Shown: one piece after another, positions 11,504 to 25,025 of the stretch
How positions within the stretch are numbered: the stretch's first letter is position 1
How the letters are laid out: each line of letters opens with the position of its first letter
Origin: Stictocephala bisonia
Taxonomy: Eukaryota > Arthropoda > Insecta > Hemiptera > Membracidae
Assembly (NCBI GenBank): GCA_035578905.1
Contig: JAQJVL010000056.1
Coordinates: 3,311,010-3,375,009, forward strand
Direction of reading: 5' to 3'
Length of the DNA: 64,000 nucleotides
Made by a program: the position numbers and the translations under genes
Notes under the pieces: generated by a model
The model's database searches: none
What the model was told of the DNA's origin: nothing
The model's input: the letters and a program-made list of their open reading frames with translations, nothing else

Positions 11504-12479
11504 TAGGCCTATTTAGTCATTTATATTTAAAATAATTAATTAGCATGTATTGAATAAAAATGAAACTAGGCTTTATCACATAATGGTAATGGTAAAACTA
11601 AATCATTAATTTTTTTAATCACAGATAATTGATACTTCACTAAAAAATAATAATTAGGTCTATAATAAACAATTTACGGTAATGAGGTACGACAAGTATT
11701 CAACAAGACGTAGACACAGGCCCTATATGAATACTAAACACGGTGTTCGAATAGGCTATGATCACAAATATAATTAACATTTAAACTATAATTTCATAGA
11801 TATTTTATTTAACATGTTTAGACTATATTTATAAATACCTTCATAAGTTATTATTGACAGTATTTTTATACAAATTATTTCCCTTATTAATATTTTTGGG
11901 TCTGATACAAAACAGCAAATTTAAATAATATATAGAAACCCGCGTAAACCTCTTATTATCGGTAAAACTTTGGTACACAATTTAATTCTGAGCAATTTTT
12001 GACTGCGAGTGAGAGTTAGGGTGTCAAAAAAAGTAAATTTTAAGATCCGTGTAAAAATAAATTTGTTCTCCAACAAGTCAACTACCACTTCTACAATCTT
12101 AAACCGCCAAACAAACTAAATGAAAATTTTTTATAAGTCTATCAACTTCAAGTGCGATCTGCATGCAACTCCTCGCCCTCCTCCTGAGGGGGGTCACGGT
12201 CCGCGAACACGCACGGCGCTGATGAGTTATGAACGTTGCAGATGACTCAATAGTCAATAGGGGAGAACGTTTCAATTATCGATGTAATTCAGTGTAGTGT
12301 TGAGGCGGTGGACGGAACCGCTCACAGCTGCATCCGTATCCGGACAGAGAGGGGATTGTGGAGGGGGCACCAATTTAATTGGACTACAATGGCGGTCCGG
12401 TCGCCATCATGCTCAGGTGTGGACAGGCCTCTCGTGTCGCGTGACTCGAGTGAAGATGGGTAACAAATATCTGGGGCCT
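11504..12479. other. AT-rich, then GC-rich patch
   Basis: No gene seen in the AT-rich part. From about 12,160 GC and CpG rise toward the SINE at 12,480-12,570, and the plus frame at 12,297-12,524 runs into that SINE, so it is not treated as a gene. Confidence 0.35.
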
Positions 12480-12570
12480 GCGAAAAACTTCTTACCAACC
12501 CTTAACTCGGGGTTCGAACCTTGACATTTGCATCCCGCGGTCCGAGCCTTGGCCACTGAGCCACCCCGCC
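12480..12570 (-). mobile_element. tRNA-derived SINE head
   Basis: Read on the minus strand, an A box TGGCTCAGTGG (fits TRGYNNARNGG) is followed about 30 bp later by a B box GGTTCGAACCC. The spacing and both boxes are those of a tRNA internal promoter. The flanks do not fold as a mature tRNA, so this is a SINE head rather than a tRNA gene. The tail boundary is unclear. Confidence 0.7.
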
Positions 12571-12927
12571 AGGATGTTTATGAATTTATTAAAATTAATC
12601 GTGCTCATCTATACATTTTTTTAAAATTTTCGATCACAATCTGGTTTTAGAACCTAAATATTTTTAACTGATCTTACAGTAGGGTATAACGGTATCTGGT
12701 CTTAAAAGGCCTTTGAACAATCCAATCACACCTTTGTTTTTCTCGTATAATGTGACACTATATGATATGTTACCTATGAGAAAAACAAGTATAAGGCTAT
12801 GTAGGGTACGCCAGTTATTTATAGCTTTGTAAGTGTTGAAAATGACTCTTTACGAGGAAGATAGCATATCATTAAAAGTAAATTTGAACGTTTAATATGA
12901 GCAAACCGTTTTAAAAAGCTAATTAAT

Positions 12928-13135
12928 AGGAGCGGCCGTAGCTAAAGGGCTACGGTGATGACTTGCCACACAAATGGTCTGGGTTCGACTCCCGATAAGA
13001 CCAGTAACAGTTTTGCCTTGCCGCTCCCGTTTCGGAAGTCACGTAAAGCCATTGCCCCCCCCCCCCAGGTTGTGTTAAGCCCTAACTTCGCCTGGTAAAA
13101 TAAGACGAACTCTAACTTTAAATAAAACACAACAC
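12928..13135 (+). mobile_element. tRNA-derived SINE
   Basis: An A box TAGCTAAAGGG lies near 12,938 and a perfect B box GGTTCGACTCC near 12,982. A body follows with GGAAGTCACGTAAAGCCATTG, a run of about 13 C, and the tail CCTAACTTCGCCTGGTAAAA. The boxes fit the tRNA consensus; the long non-tRNA body marks it as a SINE. Similar tails near 18,390 and on the minus strand near 39,250 suggest a widespread family. Confidence 0.75.
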
Positions 13136-14070
13136 CCGCACTTTAACCGGTCAACTGAGTAAAAAAAGGATGCAATTCAGGTTCCCCTTAAAAAAGAAAG
13201 CGCTTCTCGCTAAATTTAATCAGAATTATTAAGTGTATTTGAATGTTGTTCACCACTGTAATTTTACACTTGTGCAGAAGAGAAAAGAAATGTCAGAGTC
13301 GTGTAGTAGTGTTCTTGGGCTGCCGGTTCTGTGCTGACACCCAATACGTTGTAGATCGCAAGTCTAATACCTTATCCTTTCTTTACTTCTGAACTCACGA
13401 AGCATGGAGTTTATGAATATTTTTAATACGGGAGGAGATGGCTAACCTCATCAATAACATGATTTTGATTTACTTGGGAGGTAACCATGACGATTCAATT
13501 ATATTATTTGAAAATTAATTATCTATTTCGAAAGTTCACTTAGCTATAAAAATTCATTTTTATGCTACTGGAACAGGGGATGATTTTGAAACAAATAACA
13601 AAACCAAATCTTTATTTGTTTGTCTCTAGAGCTGAGAAGTAGGCCCTACTCTTAAATCTACTATTTCTATGTTTCTTTCTATTTTTAATGGTTGAGCATT
13701 AATTTAGTATAAATGTTGTACAACATGCTGCACACTTTGGTTTACCTTAGATTTATGACAGTAGTCTATTGTTATACAACATTATGTGAATTTTTCACTG
13801 CTCTGAAACCGTAAGAGTAGGCCTACAACTTTATAAATAAAATTTAAAAAACATCGTATTATCAACAAATCACGATATCTCCGGAACCACTCAACATAGA
13901 TCTATTTCGAATACATTTTGAGGTAAGTTAGCTTTTGTATCATAGAGACTCACTAGCATTGGATTTCTCGAAAATCCATTCCTGTGGGGTAGAAACAGCC
14001 CCTCCTACGTTCTTTTTTCCATAAAAGTAACAATGGCTATAATTTATTAATATATTTCATACAGCTGATA
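13136..14070. other. AT-rich intergenic, no gene seen
   Basis: No gene, element ends or tandem repeat recognised. Confidence 0.35.
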
Positions 14071-14560
14071 CAAATAAATGTTTTCAAAGAACTGGAACAA
14101 ACTTCCCCCATACACTAAAAAATCAACTTTAAAAATTACCAGTTTGATTCCCAAATATGTATTTTGGCCATAACTAAAAAACTAGTCAAGTAAGAAATAT
14201 GCGGTTTTTACTAAAATATATTAAATTTTAATTCACAAATTTAATCAAAATCATTAGTCATTTTTTATGTTTTACACATAAAAACTAAAATTTCAAAAAT
14301 GTGAAAAATGATCAGGAAATACTGTATTGGCTAAATACACATATTTACCAAATTTCATAAAAACTGATCCATCCGTTTGGTCTCCGGCGAACTGTACATA
14401 CACACAGACAGACACATATACGGACAGATATCAATTTTTTTTCGAAAACCCCATTTTTTTTAGTTCAGGGAACACTAAAATGGATGTTTAAACCAACTTC
14501 TAAAAAAGATTTTTTTACTATCACAATACTTTCTCTATGCTAACGCATGTGGGAGAAAGT
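14071..14560 (-). mobile_element. R4 dispersed repeat, copy 1
   Basis: A ~490-bp sequence shared with 54,250-54,811 (same strand) and with 59,478-59,957 and 61,597-62,111 (opposite strand). Read on the minus strand, landmarks are ACTTTCTCCCACATGCG, then GAGAAAGTATTGTGAT, GGAGACCAAACGGATGGATC, AAATTTGGTA and GGGAATCAAACTGGTAA. ACTTTCTC and GAGAAAGT at the start can pair as a hairpin. No coding capacity is seen. The precise ends are best seen in the copy at 59.5 kb. Confidence 0.85.
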
Positions 14561-15175
14561 ATAAAATACACCGTAACAAAAAATATGGCTAATTTGGTTA
14601 TCATCGTGCAATGAAAGAACATTTCAGGTAACTCTGACATAAGTATATTAAAAGGTTTTCCTAGGCACTAAACCTTTTTGTCTGGGATAATGGCAGCAGG
14701 CAGAGCTTTTATATTGATAGACTATGATGTTTTTGAGATAAGAACGGAGGGAAGGGTAAGCAAGCGTAGAGAACCACACCGTATCGAAAAAAGCGTTGTC
14801 GGCTAGTACAGTATACGATTGACAAACAACTCCGCAGGCTTGATGTCACTGCTTACTACTTTTACCCAGACTCAGGCTACGACATAATCCATTAAAGTGT
14901 CTTTGTGCCTGTAATGTTATCACATAGGAACGGCGTCACGCCTCGAGCCAAGGTCACATACTACAATACCGTATTGTGTGCTAGAACATACACTACTATA
15001 GGCTGAGGCCTTGGCTTGTGGGACACCGACAACTAGAATTAAAATGGTTTTGCAAAGCAAATTAAAATCTTTATTGTGGCTTTGAAAAATCTTAGTAAGC
15101 CTAGCTAATGCTACTATTCAATATTTTATAATTTGTCGGCTTGTTCCTAGTTTATTTATTGCAACTACAATTGGG
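14561..15175. other. Intergenic, no gene seen
   Basis: No gene seen. AGCCAAGG near 14,945 and CCTTGGCT near 15,010 form a small inverted pair. AGGCACTAAAC with a following GGCAGCAGG near 14,665 recurs at 22,215, a short dispersed repeat. Confidence 0.35.
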
Positions 15176-17712
15176 CCGGACAGTAAGTGACCTGCGTGTT
15201 ATATTTAGTGCATGTAGGGGTTCCGGCTGGAGAGGGGAATCGATCCACCGCTGAGCTGCTTTACTTCACGGGCGTGACTAACTTCCACCTTCAAGTGTGT
15301 GTGAACTTCCCCAACAGTGTTTAGTTGATACAAAAACTTTAGTGAACTGTACAAGTTTGTTTATTTAGTGATAATAAGTATATTATGCCGGACAGTAAGT
15401 GACCTGCATGTTATATTTAGCGCATGTAGGGGTTCCGGCTGTAGAGGGGAATCGTTCCACCGCTGAGCTGCTTTACTTCACGGTAGTGACTAACTTCCAC
15501 CTTCAAGTGTGTGTGGAACTTCCCCAACAGTGTTTAGTTGATATAAAAACTTAAGTGAACTGTACAAGTTTGTTTATTTAGTGATAATAAGTATATTATG
15601 CCGGACAGTAAGTGACCTGCGTGTTATATTTAGTGCATGTAGGGGTTCCAGCTGTAGAGGGGAATCGTTCCACCGCTGAGTTGCCATACTTCACGGTAGT
15701 TACTAACTTCCACCTTCAAGTGTGTGTGAACTTCCCCAACAGTGTTTAGTTGATACAAAAACTTTAGTGAACTGTACAAGTTTGTTTATTTAGTGATAAT
15801 AAGTATATTATGCCGGACAGTAAGTGACCTGCGTGTTATATTTAGCGCATGTAGGGGATCCGGCTGTAGAGGGGAATCGTTCCACCGCTGAGCTGCTTTA
15901 CTTCACGGTAGTGACTAACTTCCACCTTCAAGTGTGTGTGGAACTTCCCCAACAGTGTTTAGTTGATACAAAAACTTTAGTGAACTGTACAAGTTTGTTT
16001 ATTTAGTGATAATAAGTATATTATGCCGGAAAGTAAGTGACCTGCGTGTTATATTTAGTGCATGTAGGGGTTCCGGCTGTAGAGGGGAATCGTTCCACCG
16101 CTGAGCTGCTTTACTTCACGGGCGTGACTAATTTCCACCTTCAAGTGTGTGTGAACTTCCCCAACAGTGTTTAGTCGATAAAAAAACTTTAGTGAACTGT
16201 ACAAGTTTGTTTATTTAGTGATAATAAGTATATTATGCCGGAAAGTAAGTGACCTGCGTGTTATATTTAGCGCATGTAGGGGTTCCAGCTGGAGAGGGGA
16301 ATCGTTCCACCGCCGAGCTGCCTTACTTCACGGGCGTGACTAACTTCCACCTTCAAGTGTGTGTGAACTTCCCCAACAGTGTTTAGTTGATACAAAAACT
16401 TTAGTGAACTGTACAAGTTTGTTTATTTAGTGATAATAAGTATATTATGCCGGAAAGTAAGTGACCTGCGTGTTATATTTAGTGCATGTAGGGGTTCCGG
16501 CTGGAGAGGGGAATCGTTCCACCGCTGAGCTGCTTTACTTCACGGTAGTGACTAACTTCCACCTTCAAGTATGTGTGGAACTTCCCCAATAGTGTTTAGT
16601 TGATACAAAAACTTTAGTGAACTGTACAAGTTTGTTTATTTAGTGATAATAAGTATATTATGCCGGAAAGTAAGTGACCTGCGTTTTATATTTAGTGCAT
16701 GTAGGGGTTCTGGCTGGAGAGGGGAATCGTTCCACCGCTGAGCTGCTTTACTTCACGGTAGTGACTAACTTCCACCTTCAAGTGTGTGTGAACTTCCCCA
16801 ACAGTGTTTAGTTGATACAAAAACTTTAGTGAACTGTACAAGTTTGTTTATTTAGTGATAATAAGTATATTATGCCGGACAGTAAGTGACCTGCGTTTTA
16901 TATTTAGTGCATGTAGGGGTTCCAGCTGTAGAGGGGAATCGTTCCACCGCTGAGCTGCTTTACTTCACGGGCGTGACTAACTTCCACCTTCAAGTGTGTG
17001 TGAACTTCCCAACAGTGTTTAGTTGATACAAAAACTTAAGTGAACTGTACAAGTTTGTTTATTTAGTGATAATAAGTATATTATGCCGGACAGTAAGTGA
17101 CCTGCGTTTTATATTTAGTGCATGTAGGGGTTCCAGCTGTAGAGGGGAATCGTTCCACCGCTGAGCTGCTTTACTTCACGGGCGTGACTAACTTCCACCT
17201 TCAAGTGTGTGTGAACTTCCCAACAGTGTTTAGTTGATACAAAAACTTAAGTGAACTGTACAAGTTTGTTTATTTAGTGATAATAAGTATATTATGCCGG
17301 AAAGTAAGTGACCTGCGTGTTATATTTAGTGCATGTAGGGGTTCCGGCTGGAGAGGGGAATCGTTCCACCGCTGAGCTGCGTTACTTCACAGGTGGGACT
17401 AACTTCCACCTTCAAGTGTGTGTGAACTTTCCAACAGTGTTTAGTTGATACAAAAACTTTAGTGAACTGTACAAGTTTGTTTATTTAGTGATAATAAGTA
17501 TATTATGCCGGAAAGTAAGTGACCTGCGTGTTATATTTAGTGCATGTAGGGGTTCCAGCTGTAGAGGGGAATCGTTCCACCGCTTTTCTGCTTTACTTCA
17601 CAGGTGGGACTAACTTCCACCTTCAAGTGTTCATCTTCCGCAAAAGTGTTAATTGAAAAAATAGCTGTGATGAACTGTAGAAGATTTTTTAATTGCTATT
17701 ATTAATTATTAT
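15176..17712. repeat. 212-bp satellite, 12 copies
   Basis: The anchor GCCGG(A)(C/A)AGTAAGTGACC occurs at 15176, 15387, 15600, 15812, 16025, 16237, 16449, 16662, 16874, 17085, 17296 and 17507, giving a period of 211-213 bp. Copies differ by scattered substitutions (TTCCGGCTG/TTCCAGCTG, GGGCGTGAC/GGTAGTGAC) and 1-2 bp indels. The first and last copies are the most diverged, and the last decays after about 17,640, as expected for array edges. No coding function is evident. Confidence 0.97.
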
Positions 17713-17995
17713 TTGAATACTAAATAATGATTTAATTTAATCGTTATAAGCTTGATTCGTTGTGTTAATCAAACCAACCAATAGCCATTTTGTTAATGAC
17801 GTAATGGGCGAGACTTGTTAATGCGCCACCAGCACACGGTTTTCCGTCATCTTGGTGCCATGACAAATTTTAAATGGAATTACACAGAGAGGGAAGATAA
17901 GTTCTCTGTCTCACTTCCACCACTCAGAGCATCTCACTCGCGCCAGTGCGTTCAGTAGGTCGTTTTTTGAGTGGTTTATCTAGGCCTATAGTATG
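17713..17995 (+). repeat. Dispersed repeat D1, copy 1
   Basis: About 280 bp from GATTTAATTTAATCGTT to AGTGCGTTCAGTAGGTCG is closely matched at 44,910-45,195 on the same strand. Shared blocks include TTAATCAAACCAACCAAT, AATGACGTAATGGGCG and TCTGTCTCACTTC. It abuts the 212-bp satellite here but not at the second site. The satellite is therefore either a local expansion of an adjoining module or unrelated. Confidence 0.85.
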
Positions 17996-20337
17996 AATTA
18001 ATTTATTATAAATCTACAATTTAAGCAGTATATGCATTGTACCTTCGAAAATGAATTTGATGTATAATGAGGGACACCCCATCCCTTGCTGCACTGGTGA
18101 CAACTTGGTCTTTGGCTTCGGTAACGCCGGTTGGTGATAAGTTTCACTCGCTAAGCTCATTTTTAAACTACAAATATTACAGTAAGTAAACTCATAAAAC
18201 ACAGCACGTCTATGTACAATAGCTCATTCACTGAAGGCTACTTGCGTTGCCACCTACTACTCTACTAATACCCGTTGCTATTAGCCTACTTAGCCTATTT
18301 AAAAAGTGTACATTTAATTTGTTTCTGTTAACCAGATTAGGATTAATTGAATAAATGTAGCCTAAGTGGTAGAGGGCTTTGCAGAGCTAACTTCGCCTCA
18401 TGAAATTTAGTTGCAATAAAGACGTTTCGTATTTATTTCATAAATAAAATAATTTAATTTCAGGGGGGAATACATATCAATATCATTAGCCCCCAAAATA
18501 TCATAGCAATCGGTTTTTTCACACTGGCGATAAACAATTAATGTTGATAAACGTCCTAATAGGCCCGGGCCTATGGGCGCAAGCTACCAGGAGGCGCACG
18601 GCCGAGAAAAAAACATTTAAAAACATCTAGAAATAAAAATAAATAGCCATAACTTAACTTAAATTTTAATTTATTTTAAAAAAATCAGGCTAATAAAGCA
18701 TTCTGATTTTGAAGTTCATTGTACCAAATAATTGTTGGTAAAGTTAAACTATTTTTAAACATTATGTATCAACTTCGTTACAACTTTGATCTCAAACACC
18801 GGAAGAACTGGCTGTAGGGATATCGTCGAGCGGTACGCATCGTATTGCCACTCCTATGTTCCTCGTATAGTGGAGGGTGATTATTAATAACGCCAAATAT
18901 TAATATAAACGACGTTTTTCCAGCTTTCCCTTCAATTTTCCAATAGGCCTACATTTAGTTTAAAATCATTGAAAAAAAAAAAACAAATCTTTGACTAATA
19001 GCCTTGATGGTTTCCTAATAATTTAATGTGTCACGTTTACTTCATGTAAGCGGTGTTTCTGAGATTAAACCTATTTTATAATGCATTAAAGAGTTCTATT
19101 TATTTGCCCAAATGACTAAATTGAACAGTAAAATGACAAAGTTATTAACCAATAGTTTGTTAATCTGTAGGATTAAAGGTATTTTGTAAAGTCCAGAACC
19201 AAGTAAATTCCTCAAAAATCTTGCAATTGTAAAATTCAGATTACATTCAGAATACATTAAATTCAGAATACAGGCTCTATAGGTTACATGGTGAGGTTGG
19301 GATGAACATTCAACCCACTCTGTCTTACAGGAACACCGCAGTCTACTATTTTGTCTGTATATTGATCTTGATATATATAAAAAAAAAAAACTGTAATCAC
19401 TTCCTCTAGAAATATTAAACTGAAAGAAAGATTGCTTTAAAGATCTTGAATACTTATACCAAAGGCCTAAATAAAATAGGCCTTATTATCATATAAAATT
19501 AATTTTATAATTTTTAGAATTTCAAAACCTTGGGTTGATACATGTAATATTTCCAAGTACTTACTATTTCTCAAGATTACAGTTCACTAGATGATAAAAC
19601 TACAAGAACGTTTTCATTTGACTCTTTCACCATTCACATGTTTGGATATGACGAGCAATATATAGCCTGTAGACCTGTGATTCGTGCGTAAAAGCTCTGT
19701 GCATTATTTGTGATGGCACAAAATTAAAAATAATATGTTTTATTAAAAAACTAATACAACAAGTAGACTTTTGGTTTTTTAAGGAAACAATAGTTAATTT
19801 AAGAAGAGTTACTAGTAAATTGCAAATGTATAGTTAGGTGCTGCTCGTTAAACTTAATTGGTTAAAACTATTTTCGAAATTCCTTTTTCAAAATACACTG
19901 TTTACAATAATTTCTAAACTCGTTCGCCGTTATTTATGATAAAATAGATTTTGCACTTCCTCCAAACACAGATTCGCCGTTAATTTTCAATAGCCAGTTA
20001 TCCAACGAGCGCCTTTTATCTATTTTCATAAAAACCGACCAAAACCGAGGACTTGACGTGCCCATTTCATGCAAGTGCCCACAATGGACGGGGCGCGTTT
20101 TTCACCTAGAAAGTAAATGTTGGCATTTTGGCGGTAAGGGAGTACGGGGACGGAAGTGAGCGAGCGAGCCGTGTCTATTGGTGAAAGCGTCTTGAAGCGG
20201 AAGGATTCGACATTGACTACGCCGTAGCCTATGTGCCCTTGTCTAGTAGTCACAACGCGGGCAAGGCTTTATATAATGTGGTCGCAGATAAAGCTTCATG
20301 TAACAGGTTTACAAATCTTGTTCTTCGATTCAACAGT
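17996..20337. other. Intergenic; one SINE-tail fragment
   Basis: Mostly AT-rich with no gene. GAGCTAACTTCGCCTCATG near 18,388 resembles the tail of the SINE at 12,928-13,135. A GC/CpG-rich piece sits at about 20,040-20,280, opposite a 75-codon minus frame with no known domain. Confidence 0.35.
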
Positions 20338-20525
20338 TAGACTCCGAAAACCTACTGCATTAGGCATCAGTATCTTCTATTGACAGTTGGACACTGAGGA
20401 AACCTTTCCCAATGTCACGGGCCTTCCTCGACTCTCCAATTTGACATTGAAAACTCCTGAAACTGAATTAGGGATCAGCCTTCTTCTATTGACAAGTTTG
20501 ACCCCGAAGAAAATCCTTCCTAAAT
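20338..20525 (+). repeat. Degenerate direct repeat
   Basis: Two diverged copies of a ~75-bp module share GAAA(A)CCT or AAACTCCTGAA, then TTAGG(C/G)ATCAG, then TCTTCTATTGACA and a closing GAC(A/C)C(T/C)GA(G/A)G. They lie at about 20,345-20,405 and 20,445-20,520. Frames through it are short and unrecognised. Confidence 0.5.
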
Positions 20526-20982
20526 TTCATTCAAAACTCAAAAACTCCCCAAACTGCATAAAACATCTAGTGTATTTTCTTTTACAATGTAGGCGTATAT
20601 AACAGCAAATGTTACGTATTAAAATAAATACGTATCCGATCAATGTAAGTAATGTAATTTACATCAATCAATAATTGATGTAATCAATTCACATGAAGAC
20701 CTTGACTGTTGCAATGCGGACAGACAAGAGCCGGTGCACTGCCATCATTAGGTACTTGAATACAACGCGGCGCCATATTTCTTTTGTTTTTCTATTTCAC
20801 CCGTAAGGCTTTAATCATCTTCCTAATTAAATTTCACGAGAGAATCGACCTGTTTTTATTAATTCAGTTTGCACTGATCAAATAATTTGGGTTATCTTAC
20901 GTCCTGAATGTTGGTTGATAATGTTTTGAAACCAACGAAAAATTCAAATACTGCTACCCCAGTGATTATTTTAGTGGTTAGG

Positions 20983-21072
20983 TTTTAGAGGGACTTGATA
21001 GTCCTAACCTCGCCAGTAGTTGTGTTCTTTTAGAGGGACTTGATAGTCCTAACCTCACCAGTAGTTGTGTTC
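20983..21072 (+). repeat. 45-bp tandem duplication
   Basis: TTTTAGAGGGACTTGATAGT begins two head-to-tail 45-bp units that differ at a single base (CTCGCC/CTCACC). The unit contains a SINE-tail-like TCCTAACCTCGCC. Confidence 0.9.
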
Positions 21073-21771
21073 TTTTGGACATTTTTCATTTCATTTAGGC
21101 CGACAAAAATAGAATCGTCAATTAATTATAAAACATGAATAGGCATAATCGTTGTTGATAGATTGAATAATAAATGTGTTTAATGATATTAATAGGCTAT
21201 CTGTAAACATAGAAAAACACGTTAGTGCCTTTGAGTCAAACTCTATAGAATATCAATCCGTTGAAAATTGCTTGATCAATATTTTATCTGTATCCACTTC
21301 AACTATTAAACTAAAAAAAAAACAAAAAAACCCTGGAAAGTGTTGCTATTTAAACCTGAGAGCATATCACTATTTATTTTTAGCCCATTAGACTTTAATA
21401 TTATTATCATATTATTATTTTTATATTCATAATTAATCAAGACGCCGATAGTAGAGCTATCAAAAATAGTTTATTGTTGTCCAGCAAAAACATGCATTGA
21501 CAAAGTCAGCATATATTATAATAAATATACTTAGCAACTACTAAATAGTCTATAAATTTTAATAAAAATAAAGATTGTTAAAATCCTGCAGGAAAATTTC
21601 TTATAATTAATAAAATGCTTTACATTTCAGCCACTTACTCAATCTACTTTTGAAACCCTTTAGACCTATGTCAATTGTTAATGTTGAAATAGGTAATCAA
21701 TTAAAAATTGGCTATGTACACCTATATAAAAGTATATTTGTTGGGTTTTAGTAAGTTTAACATATAATATT

Positions 21772-21818
<47 letters not shown>

Positions 21819-23724
21819 TATTTTTTATTTAGTATTGCGGGAACGTATTTGGTTTCTTAATGTAGACATATCGAGATTTTCTTTCACATAAGCTAATGAA
21901 CCTATCGCCAGTCAAGTATGCAGGCAACGTGCCCGTCTTCTTACTGGGGCGTCATCTTGGTGGTGACCGGCTACACCTCAGGAGAGTCTATGCCCACTCT
22001 ATTTGCATTACTTGCTTTGTGGTTCATACCCGTAACTTAGGTACCTCTCTTTATATTTTTTATCTTAAAGCAATGCATTATGAATAAAAAATAAGTCGCC
22101 GACTAATAGTCGAACCTTCATCATTTTAAAGTGTACAAAAACGTGGAAAGATGAAAGATAGGCGCGACTGGCCCGCTTCTTACATGTGCCGCCACCTTTT
22201 TGTGGTTCCCACAGGCACTAAACAGGTCCGTCCTGGGAATGGCGGCAGGAGGCGGGCTCTCAAATGAATTAGTCGACAATAGCCATTAAAATGGCAAGAA
22301 GAGATCTTTGGGCGGGTCTCAGTCGCGGCTAGCACTCAGGACTCGGGTCGCTGAGCGCCGCCGAGGACTTTAACGGTCGGCTGGAACTCTTCCTTGGCAA
22401 GAGGCTTTACAATTACATTTGGGCTGTACTGCACTCTGAATATTTTACCGCTGTTACGTCCGATAGCGTTCCACGTTCCTCTCATAGATCACGATAAAAC
22501 GCATGTGTTTCTGGGCTCAAATTATATGTTATTGATTTACATAAGCTTTCTTTGAGTAAAAACGTTCATAACTACGTCCAAAATTACAATAGGCCAATCA
22601 GGCTAAATCATAAAGATCTCGGCAACTGTGCCTGTCTTGTATAGTCTTGATATGTGACTCAGCAGCGCAGAACACCTTAGGCCGTGTTTGCCTAATTGTA
22701 AATTTGTATACTTTACAATTTCATGCATCGGCGAGTAACATAGACCTATTATTTAGTGGCTTTATTGGAACCATGGCGATACGACGCAGGAAACGTTTTT
22801 TTATTAATTTGCTCAATTCAAGTAGCTAAAAATAAATAAAATAATAAATGTACATTGTTTGAAGCGGGGTTTCTTCCTGTTTTGGACCTGTTAATTATTG
22901 TTAACTAGGAATACACTTATTTCAAATAAATAAGATAACTAGGCCTTTGTGTCATTAAACACTTTCATGACGTTTACTAGGCCTGGTTGTCTCATTTCTA
23001 AACACTTTAGGCCCTACCAGCAACTCGTGAAAATGCTAGCCGGCTAGAAATTAAAAAATTCTTTAAAATATTGTAAATATCTAATTGAGGCGTAGGCCTG
23101 ATTTATAATAGGCCCTAATAGTAAATTCTTGACTGCATAAACTAGCCTATATCAAAAACATTGTATCGCAGTCAATTTTAATTATTAAAATAAATAAACC
23201 TACGGCCCTAAATTAGAATTCATTCATTAGAAATAGGCATACACAAAATCATACAAAGAAACATTTACTCAACTACATACAGCCACAACCGTAAATGGGG
23301 TAAGTCTAGCCAATTAAGTTGGTAGTTAAAGCTCTGACAGTATTTTACAGTAAGAAATGTGCCAGGAAACCATTACCAGCTGTTTCAATACAATATCGTT
23401 CCAAACATTCTTCCGGGCTACCCGAATGTCGATGACACCGGTGTTTTCATTTGCAGAGCAAAGAGAACAAGAAGGACCGTCGAGGACACTCGAGTGAGGA
23501 CTTCAGGACCTGTTCATTGTGACAGTCTGGTGGCAAGAAGTGGAACCAATTTTAAGGCCAGACCTTCATAGTGGTCTGATAAACGTGGTGTACAGGAAAA
23601 CGGCGTATTTATGCCATGGCTTGGATGGGCAAAAACAACCGACTGTAGCAATCAATAAAAATTTTTTAAAGGAGTCTACTGATTATTTAAAACTCAAGTC
23701 TGAAAGGTTACATTACTAGCTCGA
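21073..23724. other. Intergenic; GC patch at 22,160-22,420
   Basis: No gene established. A (TA)n tract lies at 21,775-21,816. The GC-rich patch includes GGCACTAAACAGGTCC, shared in part with 14,665. At 23,440-23,457 TGTTTTCATTTGCAG resembles a splice acceptor, followed by short plus-strand frames (to 23,571 and 23,719) with no recognisable domain. Confidence 0.3.
21775..21816. repeat. (TA)n microsatellite
   Basis: Uninterrupted AT dinucleotides for about 42 bp. Confidence 0.97.
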
Positions 23725-24064
23725 TTTTAAGTTCAAACGTGAATCTAATGTAAATTAATCTTCACATACATGCAGCCAAGGAGTACAAGTTATTTTAAGT
23801 TCAAACATGAATCTAATGTAAATTAATCTTCACATACATGCAGCCAAGGAGTACAAGTTATTTTAAGTTCAAACATGAATCTAATGTAAATTAATCTTCA
23901 CATACATGCAGCCAAGGAGTACAAGTTATTTTAAGTTCAAACATGAATCTAATGTAAATTAATCTTCACATACATGCAGCCAAGGAGTACAAGTTATTTT
24001 AAGTTCAAACGTGAATCTAATGTAAATTAATCTTCACATACGTGCAGCCAAGGAGTACAAGTTA
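23725..24064 (+). repeat. 68-bp minisatellite, 5 copies
   Basis: Units start TTTTAAGTTCAAAC at 23725, 23793, 23861, 23929 and 23997. They are nearly identical (ACGTGAATC in the first and last, ACATGAATC in the middle three). Noncoding. Confidence 0.96.
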
Positions 24065-25025
24065 TTTTGGGTTAAAAAATCACTTGTGGAGCAAGAAAAC
24101 CAAACGCTATATTTGCATAACCGCTTTTTAAAAGAAATCATAAATATTTCATTTGTGTTATATTTATATACAGCCTAGTCCACCCCCCCCCCCCAACTAA
24201 AGGGGCTTTTTAGTTTCTGTTTATTGTGTGTCTCATATTCTTTCAATTAGTCAATAATTTAATAAGTCCTATTAAATTATTGACTATCGCATAATTCAAT
24301 TATAGTTTATCACATAATTTTATATTTTAATTTAAAAATATGTTTTCCATTGTGAATGTTTAGACTAAAGCCTACCTGCTATAAGCCTACGTTATAAAAA
24401 TAAAAGTTTTAATGTTGTATTAATTTTTAAAAAAATTATGATTTTAGATATTTAAGTCTGACATTTTTAGACAAACACAACTTTGAAAATAATAATCTAA
24501 GGCGTTGTCTACAACCCTTTTCAGTGAGGTAGACTATAGGCCTATGGCCCAAATATTGGCCCACCTAAAAAAAGATGCATGCAATGTTATTACATTTTTG
24601 TCATCTTAATGAATTAAAATTATGATAGTATATAAGGTAGGCCAATATACAGTATTCACCTACAAGATCATGAACAACAGTCTAATACATATAACCATTA
24701 TAAATTAAATCTTGCAAGTTTTGTATGAAAGAAGTCATATTTTAGACAATTGTAAAAGTGCTCTAAATATCGCCCCCACTTAACATATAGTTCCAAATTT
24801 CGCCTACCCAGATAAGGGTTCAATTAATGGCCAAAGTAAGATTTTAAGTAGTATATTTTAATGAATAAAGTAATTGTAATTAATTATAAACCAATAACAA
24901 AATCAAAAACTCGAATATAATTATTTTCAAAATAGCTATTGATATCTTAAACAGTATTTTTTTAATTGAAAACACAAGTGACTTTTCAACTTAAATACAA
25001 ATTGTTTGGCATGTTTGTTTAGTAA
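24065..25025. other. AT-rich intergenic, C tract
   Basis: No gene seen. A run of about 13 C lies near 24,182. 24,240-24,310 has short inverted blocks (GTCAATAATTTAATA / TATTAAATTATTGAC). Confidence 0.4.

Noticed and set aside
12928..13000. A functional tRNA gene
   Set aside because: A and B boxes are present, but the acceptor and anticodon arms do not form and a long SINE body follows.
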